A DNA stretch of 34,279 nucleotides from Enterobacterales bacterium (GCA_015654925.1 JAATFX010000024.1:1-34279), one strand, 5' to 3'; positions 1 through 10,223 are shown, numbered from the stretch's first letter. Numbers and translations: made by a program. The notes: generated by a model not told the origin, from the letters alone.

Positions 1-264
1 CTCCTCGCGCTGGGGATGATCGGCGCGCATGCTGATCACATCCCAGCTCTGGTAGCCTTTTTCCGCCACCAGCCGGTCGATGGCATGCTGGTAAGCGGCC
101 AGCACGTCGGCCGGCTGCGGGCTTTGGCCCAGATCGCGGTCGGCCTGCCAGCGCTCGAAACGCACGCCGATCGCGTTAAGCTGCTGGCGGATGGCGTCGG
201 CGTCACGGCTGTGCCATACCGGCTGGCCGGGATCGGTATCGGTAAAAACGGTTAATGCGCTCAT
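1..264 (-). CDS. mtnD: Acireductone dioxygenase, N-terminal part (cut by window edge)
   Basis: MtnD oxidises the acireductone made by MtnC; with Fe2+ it gives the 2-keto acid precursor of methionine (methionine salvage). The 88 visible residues start [11 protein letters not shown] and include the block [12 protein letters not shown] and, near the cut, [16 protein letters not shown], which I recognise from enterobacterial MtnD (about 180 aa). The metal-binding cupin HxHxE motif lies beyond the left edge and cannot be checked. The start codon overlaps the mtnC stop as ATGA, so the gene is translationally coupled to mtnC. Confidence 0.9.
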   Translation of the reverse strand, partial: MSALTVFTDTDPGQPVWHSRDADAIRQQLNAIGVRFERWQADRDLGQSPQPADVLAAYQHAIDRLVAEKGYQSWDVISMRADHPQREE

Positions 265-950
265 CGGGCTATCTCCTGTAAGTCAATCTGGTCAAAACGG
301 TTAACCTGGGGATGAAGAGAACCGGCAACCGGCTCGTCGCGCACCAGCTGGCAGGTGCGCCAGCCCGCCGCGCGGGCGGCATCCAGCTCCTGGGTTATAT
401 CCGAAAGAAAGAGTATTTCGCCGGCGGGCAGCCGCAGTTTGCCGGCGATGGCGCGATAGGAGGCCGCCTCCCGCTTGGCGCCGACGCGGGTGTCGAAATA
501 ACCGCTGAACAGCGGGCGCAAATCCCCGGCGTCGCTATAGCCAAACAGCAACTGTTGCGCCTCTACCGAACCCGATGAGTAAACATACAGCCGCAGCCCT
601 TGCCGTTGCCATTGCGCCAGCGCGGGCGCCACATCGGGATAGAGGTGGCCGAGAAAGTCGCCTTGCAGATAACCTTCGCGCCAAATCAGGCCCTGCAAGG
701 CTTTCAGGGCGGTGGACTTGCGATCTTCATCCATAAAACCAAACAGCGTGGCGATCAGGGTTTCGGTATTGGCATCGCTTTGCCTGATTTCCTGGCGCAG
801 CCCGGCCAGCGCCCGCGCCACTTCCGGCAGCGCGGCATGCCGCCGCACAAAACCCGCCAGCCGTTCACGGGCGTACGGGAACAGCACCTGGTGGACAAAC
901 CGGATATCGCTGGTGGTGCCTTCAATATCGGTAACGATGGCCGCAATCAT
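261..950 (-). CDS. mtnC: Enolase-phosphatase E1 (2,3-diketo-5-methylthiopentyl-1-phosphate enolase/phosphatase)
   Basis: HAD-superfamily enzyme of methionine salvage that enolises and then dephosphorylates diketomethylthiopentyl phosphate to the acireductone used by MtnD. The 229-aa protein opens [16 protein letters not shown], where D8 and E10 form the family's variant HAD motif I (DxEGTT). Motif II is in [11 protein letters not shown], the motif III lysine in GAKREAASY, and motif IV is [13 protein letters not shown]. The frame stays open upstream of 950, but the start at 950 fits the family length and overlaps the mtnB stop by ATGA. The stop overlaps the mtnD start in the same way, so the three genes form one tightly packed operon. 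Confidence 0.93.
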   Translation of the reverse strand: MIAAIVTDIEGTTSDIRFVHQVLFPYARERLAGFVRRHAALPEVARALAGLRQEIRQSDANTETLIATLFGFMDEDRKSTALKALQGLIWREGYLQGDFLGHLYPDVAPALAQWQRQGLRLYVYSSGSVEAQQLLFGYSDAGDLRPLFSGYFDTRVGAKREAASYRAIAGKLRLPAGEILFLSDITQELDAARAAGWRTCQLVRDEPVAGSLHPQVNRFDQIDLQEIAR

Positions 951-1567
951 TTTGCCTCCAGCAGCCGGCGCTGCAACTCGCATTGAAACAGGAACTCCAG
1001 GCCTTCCAGATGGCGGCGCGCCTCCTCCACGTCCCGCCCCCAGCAATATAGGCCGTGTCCGCGCACCAGGAAACCAAAACGCAGCGGGTCGGCTTCATGG
1101 CGGGACGCCACCCGCGCCGCCAGCGCGGCGATATCCTGGTCGTTGTCAAACAGGGCAATCGCCACCGTCTCCAGATGGCTGCGCACCCCGGCGAGGGATT
1201 TTTGCATTTCGTACCCGGACAATATCAGCCCCGGCCCCGGCTCAGCCCGGGACAGCACCGTGGCGTTGACCGAATGGGTGTGTAAAATAGCCCCCACCGC
1301 CGGCAGGCTGCGATAAACCAGGGTATGCAGGCCGGTCTCGGCGGACGGTGTGCGCGGGTCGTCGACGCGGCCGGTGGCGATATCCACCGGCAGAAAATCG
1401 TCCGCCCCCAATTCGCCCTTATTTTTACCCGATTCGCTGATCAGGAAGCGCTGCGCGTCAAAACGTACCGACATATTGCCGCCGGTCGCCGGGCACCATC
1501 CCCGGGCGCCGATCCAATGGCATGCGTCCACCAACGCGGCTAATTGCCCATTGTCTGCCATGTTCAT
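947..1567 (-). CDS. mtnB: Methylthioribulose-1-phosphate dehydratase
   Basis: Zn-dependent class II aldolase-fold enzyme that dehydrates 5-methylthioribulose-1-phosphate to the substrate of MtnC. In the 206-aa product the Zn ligands are probably H96 and H98 (ILHTHS) and H171 (RGHGLYCWG), with E120 in the conserved SGYEMQKSL block as the likely catalytic acid. Two in-frame ATGs lie 6 bases apart (1567 and 1561) behind a purine-rich GGGAGAGGG, so either may be the true start. First gene of mtnBCD; mtnK and mtnA are not in the window. Confidence 0.92.
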   Translation of the reverse strand: MNMADNGQLAALVDACHWIGARGWCPATGGNMSVRFDAQRFLISESGKNKGELGADDFLPVDIATGRVDDPRTPSAETGLHTLVYRSLPAVGAILHTHSVNATVLSRAEPGPGLILSGYEMQKSLAGVRSHLETVAIALFDNDQDIAALAARVASRHEADPLRFGFLVRGHGLYCWGRDVEEARRHLEGLEFLFQCELQRRLLEAK

Positions 1568-1620
1568 CCCTCTCCCGTTGCGCTATTTCCCTGAACGAAT
1601 TTTCCGTAAGGCCTGTTTTT

Positions 1621-1636
1621 AGCCGTTTAACCATCT
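1621..1636 (-). promoter_or_regulatory. Possible tandem Met-box (MetJ operator) upstream of mtnB
   Basis: Read on the minus strand, the 16 bases are two adjacent octamers, AGATGGTT and AAACGGCT, matching the MetJ consensus AGACGTCT at 5 and 6 of 8 positions. Tandem, degenerate Met-boxes are typical for MetJ, and a methionine-salvage operon is a sensible target. The match is weak and no clear -35/-10 pair was located beside it. Confidence 0.25.
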
Positions 1637-1744
1637 GAATGGCTTGATAGCCAAATAGTAACATCGGGCTAATGCGGCGGCAACACCACGTTAGCAAAGG
1701 AGGATTATAGGTAAAAGACGTGCCGGCGAGCGGTTAAAACCTGC

Positions 1745-1763
1745 CACCGCCCGACGGGCGGTG
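1745..1763 (-). terminator. Weak hairpin after the MHS transporter gene
   Basis: A perfect 8-bp stem (CACCGCCC/GGGCGGTG) with a 3-base loop lies just past the transporter stop codon. In the minus-strand direction it is followed, after about four bases, by GTTTT. The short T-run makes it a weak intrinsic terminator that would partly separate the accessory cluster from mtnBCD. Confidence 0.5.
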
Positions 1764-1768
1764 AGTGG

Positions 1769-3067
1769 TTAATATTCGGACGTTGCGGTGTGGGTAATGC
1801 GCTCCGGTTCGTTTGCGCCGTCGCCGCGCAGTATCAGGGCGCCAATCGCCGCCAGCACGCCGAGCGCAATGGCGTAAAACGCCACGGGCAGCCACGAACC
1901 GCCGGCGCTGCTTTGCAGGGCCAGTGCGATAAAGGGCAGCGTACCTCCGGCGATCGCCCCGGCCAGTTCACGACTGCTCGCCATGCCGGTATAACGGATA
2001 TGCGGCGGAAAAGCTTCCGACAATATAGCGGCCTGCGCGCCCAGCATCGCATCGTTGCACAGGCAATAAATTAAAAACATGCCGAGCCAGATCAGGCCTT
2101 GTTCGCCGGTATTGAGCAATAAAAAGAACGGAACCATTAACAGAGCCAGACCCAGCGCCCCCGCCAGGAACACGCGTTTAGCGCCGAATTTATCGCTCAG
2201 CGCGCCGGCGGAAGGAATGGTAACGAACTTGATGAAATTGCAGATCATCACCCCCACTACGCCGATATTTTTATCCACTCCGACCTGGGTCACCAGATAA
2301 GTAAGGGCAAATGCGGAGGGTAAATAGGAGGAGACGTTGGGACCGATGCTCAATAAAAACGCGCCGATGAAATTACGCGGTTTACGCTGGATCATTTCCA
2401 CCAGCGGCATACGCTTGGGGGGCGCCGACGCTTTGGCCGCACGGAACTCCGGGCTTTCCGCCACGCCGGTTCGAATCCAGATCCCCACAATGCCAATCAG
2501 CAGCGAGGCGACAAATGGAATGCGCCAGCCCCAATCGATCATATCTTCTTTGGGTAACTGCTGAACGGCGATAATGGCGAGGCTGGCTATAATCGAACCC
2601 AGCGCATTGCCGGCGCCGGGAATGGACGCGAACAGGCCGCGATTTTTTTTCCCGGCGTGTTCAGCGGAAAGCAGCACCGCTCCGGAGTATTCTCCCCCGG
2701 CCGCGAATCCCTGCCCCAGCCGGCAGATAACCAGCAACACCGGCGCGGCTATGCCGATGGAGTGATAAGCGGGGATCAGGCCAATTGCCGTAGTGGACAC
2801 CGCCATCAGCACCAGCGTGAAAAACAACATGCCGCGCCGCCCGAATTTATCACCGAGCGATCCGACGATAAGCCCGCCGAAAGGCCGGGCGAAAAAACCG
2901 ACGCCAAACGTTGCGAAGGATGCGAGGATGGCATACGCGCCGGTCATCTCCGGGAAAAATACATACGGGAAAATCAGCGCGCTCGCCATGCCATACAGCG
3001 CAAAGTCGTACCACTCCAAAGCGGTGCCAACGGTGGAAGCCAGTGCGGAACGTCTTCTATCGGACAT
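1769..3067 (-). CDS. MHS-family (metabolite:H+ symporter) MFS transporter, substrate unknown
   Basis: A 432-aa inner-membrane protein with about 12 hydrophobic segments. The N-terminus (STVGTALEWYDFALYG) is the hallmark of the MHS branch of the major facilitator superfamily (relatives of ShiA, KgtP, ProP, citrate carriers). Also present are the loop 2-3 motif GDKFGRRG and the loop 4 motif RLGQGFAAGGEYSGA. MHS carriers usually import organic acids or other small metabolites with protons; the substrate cannot be read from sequence. The start lies 3 bases after the stop of the 111-aa gene, with a GGGG ribosome-binding tract inside the coupling region, so it is the last gene of the GntR-linked cluster. 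Confidence 0.9.
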   Translation of the reverse strand: MSDRRRSALASTVGTALEWYDFALYGMASALIFPYVFFPEMTGAYAILASFATFGVGFFARPFGGLIVGSLGDKFGRRGMLFFTLVLMAVSTTAIGLIPAYHSIGIAAPVLLVICRLGQGFAAGGEYSGAVLLSAEHAGKKNRGLFASIPGAGNALGSIIASLAIIAVQQLPKEDMIDWGWRIPFVASLLIGIVGIWIRTGVAESPEFRAAKASAPPKRMPLVEMIQRKPRNFIGAFLLSIGPNVSSYLPSAFALTYLVTQVGVDKNIGVVGVMICNFIKFVTIPSAGALSDKFGAKRVFLAGALGLALLMVPFFLLLNTGEQGLIWLGMFLIYCLCNDAMLGAQAAILSEAFPPHIRYTGMASSRELAGAIAGGTLPFIALALQSSAGGSWLPVAFYAIALGVLAAIGALILRGDGANEPERITHTATSEY

Positions 3068-3070
3068 ACA

Positions 3071-3406
3071 TTACCCCTTGAGAGCAAGATGCAGCGTAAT
3101 CATAGCGGCGCGGGCCGCGCCTTCCAGGGTTAATTTCACCCGCAGCCAGCCGCCGAAATGGGTTTGTCGCAATGCGTACAGCCCGCCGTGCGTCACGGTA
3201 AGTTCCCCTGCGGGCGCATCCACCCAATGAATACCATCGGGGGATATTTGCGGCTGGACCATAGCCCGCTCGAAGTTCGCCTGGTCAGGATGCAGGTTAA
3301 GAAAAAAAATCGCTTCATTGGCCCAACCACATTCATAGGGCTCGCTGGCAAAGGCGGCATTGATGGGCTGGCGCAATTCTACGACTGAGGTATAAAACTC
3401 TTTCAT
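3071..3406 (-). CDS. Uncharacterised 111-aa protein, probably beta-rich (DUF6385-like?)
   Basis: I do not recognise this with certainty. The 111-aa protein has no signal peptide or membrane segment. It alternates short beta-like stretches with conserved-looking blocks GWANEAIFFLNLH and VQPQISPDGIHWVDAP, then HFGGWLRVKLTLEG near the end. The QISPDGxxW phrase recalls beta-sandwich proteins annotated as DUF6385, but that is a memory-level resemblance. Its ATG overlaps the stop of the upstream 316-aa gene (ATGA) and the transporter follows 3 bases later, so the three are almost certainly co-translated. Possibly a binding or accessory subunit of the 316-aa protein. Confidence 0.8.
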   Translation of the reverse strand: MKEFYTSVVELRQPINAAFASEPYECGWANEAIFFLNLHPDQANFERAMVQPQISPDGIHWVDAPAGELTVTHGGLYALRQTHFGGWLRVKLTLEGAARAAMITLHLALKG

Positions 3407-4353
3407 GATCCGGCTCCTGGTCGATTCATTTGATTAACGTAGCCGTCAGTGGAAATAACGACCGAATCCAGGAACAGGAATACCCGGCGGTTGGCGCCGG
3501 TTTCAATAAAGAATACGGGGTTTAATAATCCCGTGATGCCTTTATATTCCGGAGCCAGGGTCGGTTGCTTGCCACGTAAATCCATGACTTTATCCATACA
3601 CTGCAATTCGACATATTCGCGCCGCGAAACATCAATGGTAAAACGCAAATACATCCAGTTGATTTTATCGTCAGCCTCGTTAGCCACTAAATCCTGGCCG
3701 CCATTTTCAATCCACTGAAACCCATCGCCGGACCCGTCGGCCTGGCGCTGCCCGTACCATTGCCCATCCACGCCCACCTTATGCCAGCCATCATGGCCGT
3801 AATTCCAGCGCCGATGATCAACCTCTTCATTCACATGGAAATATTGCCAGCGCTTAATGTATTCCCCATCTGCCGCATTAACATAACGAACGCCGGGCAT
3901 CCAGCGATTGCCCTGGCTTTGCAGGTCGACGAAACAGCCAAACGCCCGTACATCCCTGTCCCCCAGCCCCGCCACCGATGGCTCTGGCGTATAGGTAAAC
4001 CAGGTTTCCAACTGCAATAAATGCAGGCTGCCCGGCACCGCCATCCGTTTGATAGCCAATCCCATGCTGCCCGGGGCCGGCGGCCGATCGATCGGAGCGC
4101 TGTTGGCGCGGGTGGTTAATTTCAACGACCGGCCGCCGCTCATCGCGCCATGGGTGCCCATCATCGGAAACGTGGCGGAAGAGAGCATGGTCGGCCCCCA
4201 GTGGATTAAATCGATTTCTTCCGAATGCGGGGCAAACCCGGCTTTGACAAAGTTAGGCCGTAGATCCAGCCAGCCGCAATAGCCGTTATTAAATTGGTCT
4301 GAAGTAATAATACGCGATAGCGGGTTGTACTTTGATAATAAAGGGTCGAGCAT
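3403..4353 (-). CDS. Uncharacterised 316-aa protein, probable lectin-like/jelly-roll fold (DUF6772-like?)
   Basis: Product of the first gene after the control region. The frame is open to 4398, but I choose ATG 4353 because AGGGG lies 7 bases upstream. The protein begins MLDPLLSKYNPLSRI, has SDQFNNGYCGWLDL at 18-31, a Trp/Tyr/His-rich centre (about 169-215, including QYFHVNEEVDHRRWNYGHDGW) and ends with VFLFLDSVVISTDGY (291-305). An opening GxxGW element and a closing strand of the form LDSVVIS are typical of concanavalin/LamG-like beta-sandwich sugar-binding or sugar-processing domains; this is inference from pattern only. No signal peptide, so probably cytoplasmic. I recall similar proteins listed as DUF6772 but cannot verify it. 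Confidence 0.8.
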   Translation of the reverse strand: MLDPLLSKYNPLSRIITSDQFNNGYCGWLDLRPNFVKAGFAPHSEEIDLIHWGPTMLSSATFPMMGTHGAMSGGRSLKLTTRANSAPIDRPPAPGSMGLAIKRMAVPGSLHLLQLETWFTYTPEPSVAGLGDRDVRAFGCFVDLQSQGNRWMPGVRYVNAADGEYIKRWQYFHVNEEVDHRRWNYGHDGWHKVGVDGQWYGQRQADGSGDGFQWIENGGQDLVANEADDKINWMYLRFTIDVSRREYVELQCMDKVMDLRGKQPTLAPEYKGITGLLNPVFFIETGANRRVFLFLDSVVISTDGYVNQMNRPGAGS

Positions 4354-4565
4354 GATGTTTCCCCTGTGGCATATTATGGATGCAGTAATGGCTGCCATAG
4401 TTAATTGGTAATGGCATTGGGTATTAACGTCCAGATGTGATTATTTTCTGCCGGTCAATATAAAGGGCAGCGTTAAACTCCATTATCTAGATTACGGAAT
4501 TATTATTTCATCATGTCGAGACGTTGAAGCCGGGATATAAATCAGCATAGCCTGAAGTTTAAATT

Positions 4566-4578
4566 TTGGTACAGCCAA
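4566..4578. promoter_or_regulatory. Putative GntR (FadR-subfamily) operator, site 1
   Basis: TTGGTACAGCCAA is an inverted repeat TTGG-N5-CCAA within an AT-rich flank (AAATT on the left, TTTAT on the right). FadR-subfamily GntR proteins such as PdhR bind TTGGT-N3-ACCAA-type sites, and this differs from that form at one base. It lies about 210 bases upstream of the 316-aa gene start. Confidence 0.6.
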
Positions 4579-4637
4579 TTTATGAAAATATGAGAGATAG
4601 CGCGCAAAATGGCGTCAAAAAAGATGATTTTGTTATT

Positions 4638-4650
4638 TTGGTCCAACCAA
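4638..4650. promoter_or_regulatory. Putative GntR (FadR-subfamily) operator, site 2
   Basis: TTGGTCCAACCAA is a perfect TTGGT-N3-ACCAA inverted repeat, the classic operator form for FadR-subfamily GntR regulators. It has the same 13-base architecture as site 1. The centres are 72 bases apart, close to seven helical turns, which would allow dimers on the same DNA face to interact. Confidence 0.7.
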
Positions 4651-4686
4651 TAACCGCGTATCGTCCCCAAGCGGCAAACGGCGGGG

Positions 4687-5430
4687 TTAACGGTCGGGGT
4701 CCAGCGGGGTCGAGGGGAAAAGGTAGCCGTCAAAATCGTCCGCGCCGCGATCGGTCAGCGCCAGCATTTTATTTTTAACATTTTCCAGATGCTGCCACAT
4801 GGCGCGTTTTGCGCCTTTCGCGTCGCGATGCTGGATAGCTTGCAAAATACGCTGGCGATCTTCAAACCACTCCCAGCGCGCGCTGAAATCGCTGGTATCG
4901 TGATGCCGTCCCTGCCACATGCCGGCGCGCTGGCGCAATTTCCAGCTTTCCGTAACGATGGCCACCAGCGCGCTATTTTGTGTCGCGACGGCGACGAGAT
5001 AGTGGAAATGTTCGTCCGTGTCGTCGGTGATGATGCCGGAGGACAGCTGATCGCGCTCTGCTTCAACCGCCTTACGCAGTTCCAGAATATCCGATTTAGT
5101 GGCATTAAGAGCGGCAAACGAAGCAATTTCGCTTTCCAGCAGCTGCCTTGCCTGCAGCAACTCGAAAACGCCGCAGCTGACGCTGTCGGAAGCCGCCAGG
5201 GCGGATGACGGCGCCCGGGGGTGGGGGGGAAGGACATAAACCCCCGAGCCTTTGCGGATATCGACCACCTGTTCCAGCTCCAGCAAAATCAACGCTTCGC
5301 GCACCACGGTACGGCTGACATTAAAATCTGCCGCGATAGTGCGTTCGGGAGGTAATTTGTCCCCCGGCTGGTAATCGCCCCGGTTAATCGCTTCGCGCAA
5401 TTTATGACCGATATGCTGGTAGAGTCTCAT
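4687..5430 (-). CDS. GntR-family (FadR subfamily, ExuR/UxuR-like) transcriptional regulator
   Basis: A 247-aa regulator from the ATG at 5430 (the frame is open to 5472, but similarity begins at MRLYQHIG). The N-terminal winged helix covers about 1-67, with the GntR signature GDKLPPERTIAADFNVSRTVVREAL and the wing RKGSGVYV. The C-terminal FCD effector domain (about 88-225) contains FELLQARQLLESEIASFAA, VAVATQNSALVAIV and AMWQHLENVKNKML, strongly resembling ExuR and UxuR, the hexuronate repressors. Of the usual FCD metal ligands D139, H143 and H214 are present, but the position normally His is R192. It probably represses the downstream cluster through the TTGGT-N3-ACCAA sites. The effector is unknown; a sugar acid is likely by homology. 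Confidence 0.88.
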   Translation of the reverse strand: MRLYQHIGHKLREAINRGDYQPGDKLPPERTIAADFNVSRTVVREALILLELEQVVDIRKGSGVYVLPPHPRAPSSALAASDSVSCGVFELLQARQLLESEIASFAALNATKSDILELRKAVEAERDQLSSGIITDDTDEHFHYLVAVATQNSALVAIVTESWKLRQRAGMWQGRHHDTSDFSARWEWFEDRQRILQAIQHRDAKGAKRAMWQHLENVKNKMLALTDRGADDFDGYLFPSTPLDPDR

Positions 5431-5459
5431 CGCATTTCCATTACGGCTAAACAGAGTTA

Positions 5460-5474
5460 TGGCCAGGACCAAAA
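5460..5474. promoter_or_regulatory. Possible autoregulatory half-operator upstream of the GntR gene
   Basis: On the minus strand the sequence TTTTGGTCCTGGCCA keeps the left arm and spacer of site 2 (TTGGTCC) but has a poor right arm. It lies 30-44 bases upstream of the regulator's start, where an autoregulatory site would be expected. The match may be chance. Confidence 0.25.
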
Positions 5475-5480
5475 CGCGGT

Positions 5481-5508
5481 GCGGGCAGTTCTATAATCCG
5501 CTGCCCGC
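5481..5508 (-). terminator. Hairpin after parE
   Basis: GCGGGCAG (5481-5488) pairs perfectly with CTGCCCGC (5501-5508) around a 12-base loop, 8 bases past the parE stop. On the minus strand it is followed, after ACCGCG, by TTTT. This is a plausible but weak intrinsic terminator ending the nudF-parE operon before the GntR gene. Confidence 0.5.
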
Positions 5509-5515
5509 GTTGAGG

Positions 5516-7414
<1,899 letters not shown>

Positions 7415-7506
7415 TTAGATCGTATTTCGTGACAAATTGTTGGAGAGCCTACCGCAAAGCGCACCCGCTCGGGAAGCGTTATTCGCGTGGCTCGGACGGC
7501 GGCGAT

Positions 7507-8088
7507 TCAGGCCGGGTTCAGCCCCAGGAAGTCGATAATGGGCGCGAAAAAATGGTCGAAACCCACAAAAGCATGGTTGCCGCCCGACTCCACGGTTTGC
7601 CGGCAATGGGTGTAATACTCCTGCCCCTGCCGGTAATCCAGCACCTCGTCGCCGGTTTGTTGCAGCAGCCAGATCAGATCCGGCGACTCCAGCTTTTCGA
7701 CCTGCATCAGCTTCAGATCATAGATATGACGCGACTCTAGCACATAACGTTCGCCGGTGTAGGGATTCTGGTTTTCGCCCAAATAGTCCGCCAGCAGCTC
7801 GAAAGGACGCACCGCCGGATTGACCACCACCGCCGGCACCATAAAGGATTGCGACAGCCAGGTAGCGTAATAGCCGCCCAGGGAAGAGCCGACAATGCCA
7901 AGGGGTTCGCCCGCACGATCCATCACCAGCGACTCGATTAATTCCGCCGTCTCGGCGGGATAAACCGGCAACTGCGGAACGAGCATCTCAATGCCCGGAT
8001 GATGTTGTTGCAACCAGGCTTTTAAGGATGTGGCTTTGGCTGAAGCGGGAGAGCTGTTGAAACCGTGAAGATAAAGCAGGACTGCCAT
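7507..8088 (-). CDS. yqiA: YqiA-type alpha/beta-hydrolase esterase
   Basis: A 193-aa single-domain esterase that in E. coli acts on short acyl esters such as palmitoyl-CoA and p-nitrophenyl esters; its physiological substrate is unclear. The N-terminus [14 protein letters not shown] carries the oxyanion [14 protein letters not shown] the nucleophile elbow serine, [14 protein letters not shown] the acid residue and GGNHAFVGF the catalytic histidine. The start overlaps the cpdA stop by one base (TAATG), so it is translationally coupled to cpdA. Confidence 0.95.
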   Translation of the reverse strand: MAVLLYLHGFNSSPASAKATSLKAWLQQHHPGIEMLVPQLPVYPAETAELIESLVMDRAGEPLGIVGSSLGGYYATWLSQSFMVPAVVVNPAVRPFELLADYLGENQNPYTGERYVLESRHIYDLKLMQVEKLESPDLIWLLQQTGDEVLDYRQGQEYYTHCRQTVESGGNHAFVGFDHFFAPIIDFLGLNPA

Positions 8089-8915
8089 TAATAGCCTTCC
8101 GAATCGGTATCAGGCAAATACTCGGCGGCGGTTAACCGATGAACCTCGGTCGTCAGCGTGCCGTCGGGGTGCAAATCGAGGTAACGCCAGCCCGGAGCGA
8201 TGGGATCGATGGTGAAATTTGTACAGTGGGGTTTAAATTGCACGCAGGTGGAGGGCGAAGCCAATACGCGCCGGCCATGCCAGTCGACATCCAGTTCCTG
8301 GTGAATATGGCCGCACAGCAAGGTGGTGACGCGCGGGAAATGCTCCAGCACCGCCGCCAGCATATGCGCATTGCGCAGGCTGTGCTGGTCCAGCCAGATG
8401 CAGCCCGACGCGAACGGATGATGATGCAGCAGCAGCAGCGTATAGCGCTCCGGTTGCGAACGCAGGGCTTTATCCAGCCATTCCAGCTGATAGTCGCTGA
8501 GTTCGCCGTGCGGAACGCCGAACACCTGGCTATCGAGCAGGATCAATTGCCATTGATCCCCGAGCAGCACGTGCTTTGAGGGCGAAATGCCGCATTCATC
8601 CAGCGCCTTGACCATGGCCGGCTGGAAATCATGATTACCGGGCAGCCAGACGCAGGGCGCGGGCAAGCGGGCAATGCCCCGGGCAAAATGCTGGTAGGCC
8701 TCAAGCGAATGATCCTGAGCCAAATCTCCCGTAGCAGCCACCAAATCATACGGCAGCCCTTCGGCTTCAACCGCATCCAGCACCGCGCTATAGCTCCGGT
8801 AGGTATTAACCCCGAGCAGCGCTTCATCCTCACCGGCAAACAGATGAGTGTCTGTGATTTGTAAAATCCTGATAATGGCCCCATGCGCCGCAGGAAGTGT
8901 CAACAGGCTTTCCAA
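8088..8915 (-). CDS. cpdA: 3',5'-cyclic-AMP phosphodiesterase
   Basis: Class III metallophosphoesterase that hydrolyses cAMP and so tunes CRP signalling. The 275-aa protein has the ordered metal-binding motifs ITDTHLF (DxH), ATGDLAQD (GDxxxD), LPGNHDF (GNHD), LLHHHPF and LCGHIHQEL (GHxH). The family's usual length is about 275 aa. It lies 27 bases after yqiB and overlaps yqiA. Confidence 0.96.
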   Translation of the reverse strand: MESLLTLPAAHGAIIRILQITDTHLFAGEDEALLGVNTYRSYSAVLDAVEAEGLPYDLVAATGDLAQDHSLEAYQHFARGIARLPAPCVWLPGNHDFQPAMVKALDECGISPSKHVLLGDQWQLILLDSQVFGVPHGELSDYQLEWLDKALRSQPERYTLLLLHHHPFASGCIWLDQHSLRNAHMLAAVLEHFPRVTTLLCGHIHQELDVDWHGRRVLASPSTCVQFKPHCTNFTIDPIAPGWRYLDLHPDGTLTTEVHRLTAAEYLPDTDSEGY

Positions 8916-8942
8916 AGGGTATCCTTGATTATTGAAATCTGT

Positions 8943-9368
8943 CTAACAAACAGGAACCGCCATCGCCCCATACGCTAAACAATAGCGTAGCCAATCCGCA
9001 AGGAATTGGTTGATTTGATGTTTTTCGTCACGTTGATGTAACTTTTTATTAGGGTAATCATACCTTGCCTTGAAACGATAGATCTGCTGGCTGGAACACA
9101 CTTCCGCAACCATGGCGTCGCGATAGAGCCGCACGCTCATGGACGGCAGGCTCCAGAAACTGACCAGCGGCTCGGTCTGCAAGATCTGCACCAGGGTAGT
9201 ATACCGGGTCGCCTCCAGGATAGTCAGGCGATAACTCGCGCCGTTGACCTGATAGGTTATCTGGTCGCCCACTTCATTGGTACGCGGCAACAGGCGGCGC
9301 AGCTGGGCGAAGTTAGTTTCGCACAAACGCATCATTTCAGGGAAATCAGGGGTGTAGCGCTTGATCAT
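8943..9368 (-). CDS. yqiB: YqiB, DUF1249 family protein
   Basis: A conserved enterobacterial protein of unknown function, always found in the nudF-cpdA operon. The open frame extends to 9380, but the start [17 protein letters not shown] at 9368 matches the family and overlaps the nudF stop as TAATG. The 141-aa product keeps the blocks [48 protein letters not shown] and [26 protein letters not shown]. No signal peptide or membrane segment. Confidence 0.94.
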   Translation of the reverse strand: MIKRYTPDFPEMMRLCETNFAQLRRLLPRTNEVGDQITYQVNGASYRLTILEATRYTTLVQILQTEPLVSFWSLPSMSVRLYRDAMVAEVCSSQQIYRFKARYDYPNKKLHQRDEKHQINQFLADWLRYCLAYGAMAVPVC

Positions 9369-10000
9369 TAATCGGCCCACTCTTTTCTTAAGGATTCATG
9401 GTGCAATGCCAGCCATTGCAAGGCAATGACGGAGGCCGCGTTATCGATGACGCCTTCTTCAACCCAGCGGTAAGCCTGCTCGCGGCTGACCACGTGAAGC
9501 CGGATGTCTTCGTTTTCTTCCACCAATCCGTGGATGCCTTCGGCAGCCAGGGCGTTCACCTCGCCGACCATGACGGTCAGGCGCTCGCTGGTGCCGCCGG
9601 GACTCGCCAAATAGCTTAGCATGGGTTTACAACGCCCGATGTCCAGTCCCGCCTCCTCCTGCGACTCGCGCCGGGCCACGCCTTCCAGCGTTTCGCCGGG
9701 TTCGATCATACCGGCTACCAGCTCCAACAGCCAGGGGGTCGGACTGCTATCATAAGAGGCAATTCGTATTTGTTCCAATAATACAACTTCATCACGTACT
9801 GGATCGTAGGGTAACAAGACCACGGCGTGTCCGCGCTCAAAAATTTCCCGGATCACTTCCCCGCTCATTTCGCCGTTGAACAGGCGGTGGCGAAACCGGT
9901 AGCGTTCCAAAGAAAAAAAACCGCTGTATAATTTTTCCCGCGCAATAATTTCTACATCTTTTTTACCAAAAGTTACCGGTGTATTTTTTGGTGAGGTCAT
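9368..10000 (-). CDS. nudF: ADP-ribose pyrophosphatase (Nudix hydrolase)
   Basis: Hydrolyses ADP-ribose to AMP and ribose-5-phosphate. The 210-aa protein contains a full Nudix box, [23 protein letters not shown], fitting Gx5Ex7REUxEExGU. The family length is about 209 aa. AAGGAG lies 8 bases before the ATG. First gene of the minus-strand operon ending in parE; divergent from tolC across a 223-base intergenic region. Confidence 0.96.
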   Translation of the reverse strand: MTSPKNTPVTFGKKDVEIIAREKLYSGFFSLERYRFRHRLFNGEMSGEVIREIFERGHAVVLLPYDPVRDEVVLLEQIRIASYDSSPTPWLLELVAGMIEPGETLEGVARRESQEEAGLDIGRCKPMLSYLASPGGTSERLTVMVGEVNALAAEGIHGLVEENEDIRLHVVSREQAYRWVEEGVIDNAASVIALQWLALHHESLRKEWAD

Positions 10001-10106
10001 GTTAAAGACTCCTTAGGGAATTAATTTGTCAAGATCGCCACCGGTGGGCAAATCACATTTCTCGCAAAATAGCCGGATTGTGATAAATTTGCATCACAGA
10101 TCTAAG

Positions 10107-10125
10107 ATGGCACATTAAGCCACCT
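10107..10125 (+). promoter_or_regulatory. Putative marbox (MarA/SoxS/Rob site) of tolC
   Basis: ATGGCACATTAAGCCACCT closely follows the known E. coli tolC marbox, which has the same GCAC-N6-GCCA skeleton. In E. coli MarA, SoxS and Rob activate tolC through this site. The upstream position relative to the extended -10 at 10144-10152 suits an activator. Confidence 0.65.
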
Positions 10126-10143
10126 CCTACTTCTGGCAGACTC

Positions 10144-10152
10144 TGATAGAAT
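10144..10152 (+). promoter_or_regulatory. Candidate extended -10 promoter of tolC
   Basis: TGATAGAAT fits TGnTAnnnT, an extended -10 element, about 20 bases downstream of the marbox. No good -35 is seen, as expected for an activator-assisted promoter. Transcription would begin near 10159. Confidence 0.4.
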
Positions 10153-10223
10153 CGGGCACTATTTACTGGCTTTTTTGTCGACAGCGCTACCATAGCAATT
10201 TTGCTGTATCAAAAGGAATGCAA

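Larger units (their letters stand above)
4354..4686. promoter_or_regulatory. AT-rich control region between the GntR gene and its cluster
   Basis: A 333-base gene-free stretch, more AT-rich than its neighbours. It separates the regulator gene from the 316-aa gene, all on the minus strand. It contains two GntR-type inverted repeats (listed separately) and must hold the promoter of the three-gene operon. I could not settle on a single -35/-10 pair. A lone TGTGA at 4436-4440 could be half of a CRP site but lacks a good second half. Confidence 0.6.

Noticed and set aside
4436..4451. CRP-like half-site TGTGATTATTTTCTGC
   Set aside because: Only one arm fits TGTGA-N6-TCACA; too weak to list.
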